DNA of 55,492 bases from Bryobacterales bacterium (GTDB lineage Bacteria; Acidobacteriota; Terriglobia; Bryobacterales; Bryobacteraceae). The position numbers were made by a program, and so were the translations under genes. A model generated the notes under the pieces. That model searched no databases. It saw only the letters and a program-made list of their open reading frames with translations, and was not told the origin of the DNA. Positions 6,003 through 15,282 of the stretch are shown here, piece by piece (the stretch's first letter is position 1; each line of letters starts with the position of its first letter). The DNA is taken from NCBI GenBank assembly GCA_003166475.1, contig PMVV01000053.1, positions 1 to 55,492 of the forward strand, in the 5' to 3' direction.

Positions 6003-8720
6003 ATGATGAAACAACTGGCGGCGATCGGCGCGATTGGTGTGTTTTCAACGTGCCTGTTCGCCCAGGGTTTGACCTCGAGTCAGAGTCAGACCAAAGATCA
6101 ATGGGAAGAGATCAACTTCGAATTCAATTCTTCCGTCCTCTCGGACGGATATCCGAGCCTCTTGCGGCTGGCGGAAATGTTGGGCCAGCATCGCGATTAC
6201 CACGTGAAGCTGGTCGGGAACACCGACTTCGTGGGTTCCGCGCGTTACAACGACCGGCTGGCGATGCGGCGCGCCGAAACCGTGCGCGACTTCCTGCTGA
6301 AATACGGAGCAGCGGCTGACCAGGTCACAACGGCTGGCGACGGCAAGAAGGATCCGGAAGTCGACAACAAGAGCAAGGAAGGCCGCTTCATGAACCGGCG
6401 CGTGGTCATGACCGTCACCGACGGCCAAGGCAAAATCGTGGCTGCCGGCGGAGCGACGGAGGTCATGCCAACACTGGCGGAGCTGCTCAAGAAGCAGGAG
6501 GAGTGCTGCACCGCCATCCTGAAACGGCTTGATCGGCTGGACGAGATTCTCGCGGCGCTGCGCGATCTCAAGGGCGAGAACGACCGCCTGAAGGGCCAGA
6601 TGGCCGAGGTCCAGAACCAGGAGAAAGCGCTGGAGGATAAGGTCGCCGGTCTGCCCAAGCCGCTATCCAAGGAGGAAACCGTGGCTGTCGCCGAGAAGGC
6701 CGGCACCGATGCTTTGGACGAGGCGCAGAAACGCAACAAGAAGTTCTCGCTATTGGGCCTCGACATTGGTCCCACCATGGGCAACCGGCCCTCGGGCGAC
6801 GTCACGATCCAGGGCCGCGGCCAGTTCTTCTCGCCATTTGGCGGCGATGGATCGCACGCTGTTCAGGCCGAAGGCGAGTACCTGCGTTATCCCGGCCGTC
6901 AGGAAGGCCAGTTCGACATCGGTCTGGTCAACCGCTGGGATCACCTGCAGGCGGGCTTGTTCTCCAGCTTCAAGTACATCCGGTTCGGCGAATACGAAAA
7001 TGGCGGCAGCATGGCGCAGGGCGCCTTCCTGCTCGATTATATCTTCAGCCGCGGCCGGGTCGGTTTCTACGGCACGGAAGGCTTCAAGAATACCGGCGCG
7101 CTCACCACTACGCCGCTGGGCCTGACGTCGTTCATCGAAACCTACGCGCGTCCCATGAACCAGCTCGGCTTCAACACCCAGGTGGGTGTCTGGGGCGACG
7201 CCTGGATTCAAGGCAACTTCGGCTATATTCATAGCCACAGTTCCTCGCCGAATCGCCCGGGCGGCGAGATCAAACTGGTGCAGCCCTTCAGCAAGGAACT
7301 GGCGTTCACCGTCCGCGCGGGCCTCAACCCCACCCTGCTGACGGACAAGAATACCGGCGAACTGACGGTCGGGTTGGAATTCGGCAACTTCATGCGCCCG
7401 AAGGAATACACGACCTTCACGCATCCGGTCCCAATGGACGTACCGCGCATCCGGTATGAACTGTTGACGCGCCAGGTAGGCCGCAGCGCTCCGATAGCGG
7501 ACGCAGGTCCGCCCCAGATCGGCGTGCCGCCCGGCACTATCACCCTGGATGGCAGCGGATCCTATAGCCCGGATCACGATGGTCTCAACTATTCGTGGAC
7601 CCAGGTCTCCGGACCCAGCGTGGCCATATCCGGCGCCAATGCAGCTAAGGCCACATTCACCGCGGCGGGATCCACCAGCTACGGCTTCCGGCTGACCGTC
7701 ACCGATCAGGTGGACGGCCTGACCGGCACTGCCACTACCTCCGTGACCACCCAAAGAGGTCTGCAAGTGGTGCGGTTCTCGGCGACTCCCAGCCAGATCT
7801 CTTCGGGACAGTCGTCCACTCTCGCCTGGAACGTAACCAACGCCACTTCGGTGACTATCTCGGGCGTCGGCTCGAATCTCAATGCGGCAGGCACCGCGAC
7901 GGTGTCTCCGACCACGACAACCACCTATAACCTGACCGCCACCGGGCAGGGTGGCCAGACGGCGACCGCGAGCGTCACCGTGACCGTCGGCGCTTCCAAG
8001 CCGGCGATCATACGCTTCGCCGCCTCGCAGTATCACATCAACCAAGGCGGGTCTACGATCCTGTCCTGGACCACTACGGGCGCCTCCACCGCCAGCATCA
8101 ACAACGGCGTAGGTACCGTGCAAGTCAACGGCAGCCAGAGCGTCTCGCCGTCCACCACCACTACATACACACTGACGGCTACGGGCGCCGATGGGGTCAC
8201 CTCCGTTTCCGCCGCCGTCACCATTACCGTGGGTGGCGGGGCGGTGCCGACCGTGCTGAGCTTTACGGCTTCGCCAACGGTCATTGCCACTGGCGGCCAA
8301 TCCTCGCTGTGCTGGAATGTGACTAATGCCCAGACCGTCACCATCGCGCCCGGAATCGGGACGGTGAACGCGGTTGCCTGCACGACGGTCACACCGGCCG
8401 CAACCACTACGTATGTGCTAACGGCTACCAACGCCGTTGGCCCAACCCAAGCCGTCGTCACAGTGAGCGTGGGAGCCGTTCAGATCCTCACGTTCTCTGC
8501 CAACCCGGCGTTCTCGCCGGCGCCTGGCGATTCTGTAGTCTTGTCATGGACGACCCAGAACGCTACTTCCGTGGTCCTTACCGGCTCATTCGTGCCGAGC
8601 GGAGCTCAGCCCGCCAACGGCAGCGTCACGGTCAATCCGACCACCGACTCGCAATTCACGTTGACCGCTTATGGCCCAGGCGGGCCAGTTTCCACCACAG
8701 TCTACGTGCATGTGAGATAA
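6003..8720 (+). CDS. OmpA-domain outer-membrane protein with PKD and four Ig-like repeats
   Basis: 905 residues with a signal peptide and a strong Shine-Dalgarno (GAGGAGG at 5991); ATGs at 6003 and 6006 are both possible. Domains in order: OmpA-like peptidoglycan-binding domain (~35-140, with NTDFVGSARYNDRLAMRRAE); a short coiled coil (~150-220); a ~245-490 region rich in alternating aromatic/glycine strands, perhaps a beta-barrel; a PKD-like domain (~495-583, TITLDGSGSYSPDHDG); and four ~80-residue Ig-like repeats, each with an SxxLxW core and a TTTTTYxLTA end. OmpA at the N-terminus rather than the C-terminus is unusual. Likely role: linking the outer membrane to peptidoglycan while presenting an adhesive stalk. 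It is monocistronic, with its own terminator. Confidence 0.85.
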   Translation: MMKQLAAIGAIGVFSTCLFAQGLTSSQSQTKDQWEEINFEFNSSVLSDGYPSLLRLAEMLGQHRDYHVKLVGNTDFVGSARYNDRLAMRRAETVRDFLLKYGAAADQVTTAGDGKKDPEVDNKSKEGRFMNRRVVMTVTDGQGKIVAAGGATEVMPTLAELLKKQEECCTAILKRLDRLDEILAALRDLKGENDRLKGQMAEVQNQEKALEDKVAGLPKPLSKEETVAVAEKAGTDALDEAQKRNKKFSLLGLDIGPTMGNRPSGDVTIQGRGQFFSPFGGDGSHAVQAEGEYLRYPGRQEGQFDIGLVNRWDHLQAGLFSSFKYIRFGEYENGGSMAQGAFLLDYIFSRGRVGFYGTEGFKNTGALTTTPLGLTSFIETYARPMNQLGFNTQVGVWGDAWIQGNFGYIHSHSSSPNRPGGEIKLVQPFSKELAFTVRAGLNPTLLTDKNTGELTVGLEFGNFMRPKEYTTFTHPVPMDVPRIRYELLTRQVGRSAPIADAGPPQIGVPPGTITLDGSGSYSPDHDGLNYSWTQVSGPSVAISGANAAKATFTAAGSTSYGFRLTVTDQVDGLTGTATTSVTTQRGLQVVRFSATPSQISSGQSSTLAWNVTNATSVTISGVGSNLNAAGTATVSPTTTTTYNLTATGQGGQTATASVTVTVGASKPAIIRFAASQYHINQGGSTILSWTTTGASTASINNGVGTVQVNGSQSVSPSTTTTYTLTATGADGVTSVSAAVTITVGGGAVPTVLSFTASPTVIATGGQSSLCWNVTNAQTVTIAPGIGTVNAVACTTVTPAATTTYVLTATNAVGPTQAVVTVSVGAVQILTFSANPAFSPAPGDSVVLSWTTQNATSVVLTGSFVPSGAQPANGSVTVNPTTDSQFTLTAYGPGGPVSTTVYVHVR

Positions 8721-8742
8721 CGGCGGAAAGTACGCAATCCCC

Positions 8743-8775
8743 AGCCGGGCGGCTAACCACCGCCCGGCTTTTTTT
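8743..8775 (+). terminator. intrinsic terminator
   Basis: The stem AGCCGGGCGG (8743-8752) / CCGCCCGGCT (8760-8769) with a 7-base loop is followed by a T-run to 8775. It lies 22 bases after the stop of the OmpA-domain gene. Confidence 0.93.
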
Positions 8776-8824
8776 ATGCAGGTGCATGGCCGCTCACGGG
8801 CGCGCAAGCGCCAGCACGCCGCAG

Positions 8825-9800
8825 TCAGTTTACGCACGGGTTCATCTGGGCACTGAGCAGCCGGACGCACTCCGGTTTCGATGGCGAGACCGCGCCGCCC
8901 TCGACCCGTTCCTCCGGGACCTCGGGCCGCGCTGATGCGTGCAGCACGGAAGCGAGCCACAGATACGTCGGCCCCACGTGATCGGCGCCGCGTGTCAGAC
9001 GATATTCATGCGAGATATCCAAGTCCCACAGAACTCGGTGCAAGAACTCCGCGCCATCGTGAACGTTGATGAAATCGTCATCCCCAGCCTCGATGTAGAT
9101 CGCCAGATCCGGCTCTCGGATCCGCCCGGCGCTTCGAATCGCCCGGTTGGCCGGATTGTTCGCCGCAAACAGATCCGCATCCCGCTGCGGCCCGATCAGG
9201 GGACCGGGGCGCCCGACCCATGATGCAGCCTGTTGCGCGCGGTGATCTGGCTGTCGCGCAATCCCGGCTCGACTACCGCATCACGAGCGCGCCGTAGCCC
9301 CCCATCGACATCCCTGTGATGACGGTCGAACTGCGGTCGCTGTGGACGTCGCAGGTGGCGCGCAAGCGGTCCACAAAAGACTCCGCGATGAACGCATCCC
9401 AGCGGACCGCAGCCGCGGCATCCTCCAGGTAATAGCTCATGCCCGCGCTGGGCGAAGCCAGCACCATGGGAGCAAGCGATCCATCCGACCACCAGTCCTC
9501 AAACAGGCTGCCGCAATCCACCAGGGTCTGCCGGCTGCCGCCGCCGTCGTCGAGCATAATGCAGAGCGGAAAAGACCCGGGATCGCCGCCCTGCGGCGTG
9601 AGGACCGCATAGGGAACGGCCTCCGGAACAAAGTCCGATTGCAATTCGCCGAGCGCCACATGGGCCGCGTATCTCACTCCCACGTTTTCGCCCATCGCAA
9701 GTACCGCCACAGGTCCGCCCGCCGCTGCCATGCAAATCGCCAGAAATCCCTGAAGCCGATCTGCTCTGCGTGGAAGCCACAGTAGGTTTCCATGCGCCAT
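8825..9800 (-). pseudogene. esterase (FrmB/esterase-D-like alpha/beta hydrolase), frameshifted
   Basis: Three reading frames together spell one hydrolase. The N-terminal part (9800 to ~9275) includes VPYAVLTPQGGDP and the nucleophile elbow GMSMGGYGAL, then meets a stop. A middle piece (~9270-9200, VEPGLRDSQITARN) is in a second frame. The C-terminal part (~9205-8825) is in a third frame with LAIYIEAGDDDFINVHDGAE and the histidine region RGADHVGP. Two frameshifts are therefore needed, one near 9275 and one near 9200. Sequencing error is possible but two events favour decay. The N-terminus is not certain; the 79 bases above it up to 9880 show no gene. Confidence 0.75.
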
Positions 9801-9879
9801 CGGAGATAAGGACTGCGCCAGGGCCGCGACCGGTAACCGCGTGTCAGACGCCAGAGAACTCGCAGCATTTTTCGCGGGA

Positions 9880-10839
9880 CTAATTGCTGCCGGAGTTGCG
9901 GGCCGCGGCGCTGGCGCCGATGCCGTCGGGCGTGGCGTAGTAGCCGGAACGCGTGCGCACCGTCGGCCGGTTAGGCCCGTTGGCCGTCACCTTGATTTGC
10001 CGGAACGATCCGTCCAGGGAGATGTTCAGGGGCGTGTACCCCAGCGTGTACTGATTGCGGATATCGCGCGCCACCTGGTGTGCGACGCGGTCCACCTCCG
10101 CCAGTTCTTTGGGGAAATAGGATTCGCCGCCGGTGACCCCGGAAAGTTCCTCCAAAGCCCGCCGGCAGCGTTTCGCCTCGCGGCGTTCTTCCTCGCTCAG
10201 CAGTCCCACGCTGTAGATCAATACGCCGCTATCCTGCGACGCTTTCACCAGGTTTTCCAGGCTGATCAGGCTGCTGTTGTCGTTGCCGTCGGTCACCACC
10301 ACCAGCACCTTCTTGTCTTTCTTGGCCTTTTCCTTCAGGTGGTCGATGGACATGCGGATGGCGTCGCGCATGGCCGTGCCGCCGCGCGAATCGATGCGCG
10401 CCAGACCTTCCTGCAGGTCCTTCACATCGTTGGTGAATTCTTTGTCCAGGAACGCCTCGTCGTTGAAATTGACGATGAAGACTTCATCCTGCGGGTTGGA
10501 ATCCTTCACCAGCGCCAACGCGGCGGCCTCTACCTTGGCGCGCTTATCGCGCATGCTGCCGCTGTTGTCGATGACCAGGCCCATCGAGACCGGGACGTCT
10601 TCGCGCTTGAATACCTTAATCTGCTGCGGTACGCCGTTTTCAAACACCTGGAAAGCGTCCTCCGGCAGGTTCACCACCAGATGACCGGTCTTGTCCACCA
10701 CCGTGGCGTGCAAGACCACCAGCCGCGTGTCCACGCGGATGACGGGCATTTGCTGTCCGGGCGTATCCGCCGCCCACAGGCCAAACACCGCGGCGGCGCC
10801 GAGCGCCGATGTCAGGATTCTCTTATTGGGTAGGAGCAT
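9880..10839 (-). CDS. exported VWFA-domain protein (acidobacterial type), second of two
   Basis: 319 residues from the ATG at 10839, which begins a signal peptide (MLLPNKRILTSALGAAA); a longer frame would start inside the preceding gene. After an N-terminal beta domain (RVDTRLVVLHATVVDKTGHLV) a von Willebrand A domain spans residues ~85-280 with an intact metal site: DNSGSM, the TAMRDA threonine segment and VTDGNDN. The C-terminal motif NQYTLGYTP with a final SGYY is typical of the VWFA proteins abundant in Acidobacteria. Role unknown; probably a periplasmic or surface adhesion/scaffold protein. It overlaps its upstream paralogue by 17 bases, so translation is probably coupled. Confidence 0.9.
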   Translation of the reverse strand: MLLPNKRILTSALGAAAVFGLWAADTPGQQMPVIRVDTRLVVLHATVVDKTGHLVVNLPEDAFQVFENGVPQQIKVFKREDVPVSMGLVIDNSGSMRDKRAKVEAAALALVKDSNPQDEVFIVNFNDEAFLDKEFTNDVKDLQEGLARIDSRGGTAMRDAIRMSIDHLKEKAKKDKKVLVVVTDGNDNSSLISLENLVKASQDSGVLIYSVGLLSEEERREAKRCRRALEELSGVTGGESYFPKELAEVDRVAHQVARDIRNQYTLGYTPLNISLDGSFRQIKVTANGPNRPTVRTRSGYYATPDGIGASAAARNSGSN

Positions 10840-11860
10840 AGTAGCCCAATCTCCAGAAGGGCCGGAGAGGCGGCAGCCCGCGCGGTTGCACCAGTTTGAC
10901 TTGGACCCGCCGGTATTTGCCATTCCTTTCCAGGTTCTTCGGAGAGTAGCCGATAATATACTGATTGCGCAACTCGATGCCGATCTTCTCCGCGATATTG
11001 GGGAGTTCGTTCTGGTTCTCCACCGGGAAATGCCGTCCGCCGGTTTGTTCCGCGATTTCGCTCAGCAGGCTGGGGCCCGCCAGTTCCTCCGCGGTCCGGC
11101 CGCGCGTGGCCGCCGGCTCGAAAATACCGATGGCATAGATTTGGACGTCCGCTTCGCGCACCAAGTTCTTGATTTCCGTTTCGGTGTAGCGGCTGTTGTT
11201 GTCGCCGCCGTCGGAGATGACCAGAAGCGCCTTGCGGGCATTCTTGGCCTTCTTCATCTGGTGCAAAGCCAGGTACACGGCGTCCAGCAGCGCCGTCTTG
11301 CCCTTGGACTGGGTGAAGGTCAGACGGTTTTGGATCTCCTCCAGGCTGGTGGTGAACTTGATCGCCAGATCGGCGCGGTCGTTGAATTCCACCAGGAAGA
11401 ATTCGTCTTCCGGGTTGGCCGTCTTGAAGAATTGAGCCACCGCCTTGCGCGAGTTTTCCAGTTTGTTACCCATGCTGCCGCTGCAATCGAAGACGATGCC
11501 CACCGACAACGGAGCGTCCTCGCTGGAGAACTGCAGGATTTGCTGCTCGGTCTTGTCCTCGAAGACGCGGAAGTTCTCCTTCTCCAGCCCCGTGACAAAC
11601 CGGTTGAGCGGGTCGGTGACGGTCACAGGGATCAGCACCAGCGTGGTATCCACGCGGATGTTGCTCTTCGGCAGAACTTCGCTCGGCGCCGGCGTCTTGG
11701 GGCGGGGAACAATGGCAACCTGCGCGTCCGCACCCGGCTTTTCATCGGCGCTTCCACTCGGTTTTCCGACAGCGTTTCCGCTAGCCAGGGCCAAGGAAAT
11801 CCGGAGAAGGGCAACGACGCTGGCCACCACCAGCACGCGGCTAAATCGCAGGCCTGTCAC
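10823..11860 (-). CDS. exported VWFA-domain protein (acidobacterial type), first of two
   Basis: About 345 residues. I prefer the GTG at 11860 (VTGLRFSRVLVVASVVALL, a signal peptide with GGAAG-like bases just before). The ATG at 11902 would lie only 4 bases from the divergent kdsB start. The layout mirrors the downstream gene: beta domain (NIRVDTTLVLIPVTVTD), VWFA domain with DCSGSM, GKTALLDAVY and ISDGGDN, and a C-terminal RNQYIIGYSP. A proline/alanine-rich linker separates the signal peptide from the first domain. The pair look like a tandem duplication that has diverged strongly. Confidence 0.88.
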   Translation of the reverse strand: MTGLRFSRVLVVASVVALLRISLALASGNAVGKPSGSADEKPGADAQVAIVPRPKTPAPSEVLPKSNIRVDTTLVLIPVTVTDPLNRFVTGLEKENFRVFEDKTEQQILQFSSEDAPLSVGIVFDCSGSMGNKLENSRKAVAQFFKTANPEDEFFLVEFNDRADLAIKFTTSLEEIQNRLTFTQSKGKTALLDAVYLALHQMKKAKNARKALLVISDGGDNNSRYTETEIKNLVREADVQIYAIGIFEPAATRGRTAEELAGPSLLSEIAEQTGGRHFPVENQNELPNIAEKIGIELRNQYIIGYSPKNLERNGKYRRVQVKLVQPRGLPPLRPFWRLGYYAPTQ

Positions 11861-11906
11861 AGCTTCCCAGCTTTTCCTTCTTCCACGAGTGTAGCACAGC
11901 ATTTTT

Positions 11907-12693
11907 ATGGTAAAATCCTCTGTGCGCCGTAAAATTTTGGGCGTGATCCCTGCGCGTTACACTTCCTCCCGTTTCCCAGGCAAACCTCTCGCTCGCATCG
12001 GCTCCAAGTCGATGCTGGAGCATGTATTCGAACGCACATCCCAAGCACGCTACCTGACCGGCGTCATCGTCGCCACCGACGATGAACGCATTGCGGAAGC
12101 CGCGCGCAGCTTCGGTGCGCCCGTGCGTATGACGCGCACGGATCACCTATCGGGTACCGACCGCGTGGCGGAAGTGGCATCTGCCGATACGGCCGAACTG
12201 GTCGTCAATATTCAAGGCGACGAACCGCTGATCGATCCCGCGGCGATTGACGCCGCCATTCTGCCCTTGCTCCACGACGACGATATCGCCATGGGTACGC
12301 TGAAGAAGCGCATTGAGGACCCGCGCGAGATCGGCGATCCCAACGTGGTGAAGGTGGTCACGGACCGCGCCGGCAACGCGATCTATTTTTCGCGGTCCAC
12401 GATTCCTGGGGGGCGGGATTTATCCCGCGCGGGGCTTGAGCCCCGCTCTTCAGCGACCTATTACAAACATGTCGGGCTGTACGTTTACCGCCGGGACTTC
12501 CTGCTGGGATATTCCGACTTGCCGGTAGGGCCGCTCGAACAGGCCGAGCGGCTGGAACAGTTGCGCGCGCTGGAAAATGGCTACTCCATCCGGGTGGTCG
12601 AAACCGAGTACGAATCGCTGGGCGTGGATACGCCCGAGGATCTGGAACGGGTGTCGAAGCTGTTCGAGGCTTCGATCCAACTTGCGAAACCAT

Positions 12694-12701
<8 letters not shown>
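11907..12701 (+). CDS. kdsB: 3-deoxy-manno-octulosonate cytidylyltransferase
   Basis: Activates Kdo with CTP to CMP-Kdo for lipid A/LPS core assembly. 264 residues; the family start [20 protein letters not shown] is preceded by a few extra residues, so the GTG at 11922 is an alternative to the ATG at 11907. Also visible are the CTP-binding and catalytic segments [15 protein letters not shown] and NIQGDEPLI, and [15 protein letters not shown]. Oddity: residues ~169-181 ([13 protein letters not shown]) are encoded by a REP-like palindromic element (12411-12450), in a loop that varies in length in this family. It overlaps pyrG by 8 bases. Confidence 0.95.
12411..12450. repeat. REP-like palindromic element, family 1, copy b, inside kdsB
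   Basis: Palindromes GCGGGAT-tt-ATCCCGC (12413-12428) and GCGGGGCT-tg-AGCCCCGC (12429-12446). In reverse complement it matches copy a (5427-5467) in layout and most bases. It keeps the kdsB reading frame open. Confidence 0.9.
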
Positions 12702-14343
<1,642 letters not shown>

Positions 14344-14362
14344 GGCGGGCAGCGAATCGGCT

Positions 14363-14380
14363 TGAATTGGTTATAATTCA
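14363..14380 (+). promoter_or_regulatory. promoter with palindromic operator for the small-ORF/RelA-SpoT pair
   Basis: A perfect inverted repeat TGAATT-ggttat-AATTCA (14363-14380) overlaps a consensus -10 box TATAAT (14372-14377). No good -35 is seen. A palindrome over the -10 is the usual arrangement for autorepressed toxin-antitoxin operons. Confidence 0.5.
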
Positions 14381-14401
14381 GAGCAAGGAAGGTGGCTTGG
14401 A

Positions 14402-14650
14402 TTGACGACGCTAGACACAAAGCAGCACATTCTGGATGACGCCGGATTCGCCTACAACTTCGACCGGATGGTCTACTTCAACAGGAAGAGCAAGAAGGTC
14501 ATCAGCGTCGAGTTTGCAATGGACAACGATGAGAAGGTTCTCGAACATGTGATCCGCGAGGATACTTGCGGCAAAGAATGGAAGTTTTACTTCAGCTCCG
14601 GTGAGCCGCCTGAAGAGGTCAGACGCGAGATCGAGGCTTCGCTTGGCTGA
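14402..14650 (+). CDS. small protein of unknown function, partner of the RelA/SpoT-domain gene
   Basis: 82 residues from a TTG at 14402, preceded by a strong ribosome-binding stretch (AAGGAAGGTGG, 14385-14395) at six bases. Nothing identifies a known domain. The sequence is acidic and compact, with an aromatic/basic patch NFDRMVYFNRKSKK and WKFYFSSGEPP near the end, and it has no membrane segment or signal. It is transcribed from its own promoter, and its last bases overlap the TTG start of the downstream RelA/SpoT gene, which implies coupled translation. By position and size it could be an antitoxin or regulator of that enzyme; this is inference. Confidence 0.7.
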   Translation: MTTLDTKQHILDDAGFAYNFDRMVYFNRKSKKVISVEFAMDNDEKVLEHVIREDTCGKEWKFYFSSGEPPEEVRREIEASLG

Positions 14651-15272
14651 GGCTGAACGCACCGTCGAGGATCGCCTGAGGGAGGAGTATTTCACCCTTC
14701 TGCCTGAGATTAACCGTGTGGCCGATCGGCTCGAAGCTGAGATCAGGTATCACATGCTGCCAATCTCTGGAGGGCTGCAGAGGCACGAAAGATTGGTCGT
14801 CAAGTGCCGGGTTAAATCTTGCGAAAGCGCGCTTGATAAACTTCGAAGGCGCCAGGAGGGAAGGGCTTTTCAGAGGAGGCGGCCGGAGATCTATACGCTG
14901 ACGAGCCTGAACGATCTTGCTGGCGTCCGCGTCCTGGCGTTTCCGCGCAGCCGGTTGGCGGAAGTCGATGACTTATTGCGCGAGGAATTTCGCGCCTGGA
15001 CTTCAGACCCAGTCGAGGACGACGGCGAAGTTCAGGCCTTCAAATACTACGGCTACTGTCGCCAAGCGAGCGATAAGGTCAAAGGGGAATATCAGGTCGT
15101 CTCGATGCTGACCGGCCTCTTTTGGGAAGTGGAGCATTCCGCGATCTATAAACCGGATGCCAGGCTCGGACAAATAGCTCTGTCCCTCGGCATGCGCCAG
15201 CGCACGAGAGAGGTTGTTAAGGCGCTCAGGGCGTTTGAGGAGCAATTCGAGGCACTGGCTCGCCAGGACTAA
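14643..15272 (+). CDS. RelA/SpoT-domain (alarmone-synthetase-like) protein, stand-alone
   Basis: 209 residues from the TTG at 14643, which has GAGG six bases upstream; a GTG at 14601 without a ribosome-binding site is the alternative. One RelA/SpoT synthetase fold, without hydrolase or regulatory domains. Seen in order: CRVKSCESALDKLRRR (pyrophosphate/ATP-binding arginine and lysine), NDLAGVRVL (metal-binding Asp91), and GEYQVVSML...FWEVEHSAIYKP, equivalent to the EIQIRT...WAEIEHxxxYK block with its catalytic Glu149. The guanine-stacking loop GYxSxH of (p)ppGpp synthetases is shortened and replaced by YYGYCRQ. The acceptor may therefore differ, as in toxic small alarmone synthetases, or the enzyme may be degenerate. 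Confidence 0.8.
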   Translation: MAEAERTVEDRLREEYFTLLPEINRVADRLEAEIRYHMLPISGGLQRHERLVVKCRVKSCESALDKLRRRQEGRAFQRRRPEIYTLTSLNDLAGVRVLAFPRSRLAEVDDLLREEFRAWTSDPVEDDGEVQAFKYYGYCRQASDKVKGEYQVVSMLTGLFWEVEHSAIYKPDARLGQIALSLGMRQRTREVVKALRAFEEQFEALARQD

Positions 15273-15282
15273 CCGCCTCCCG

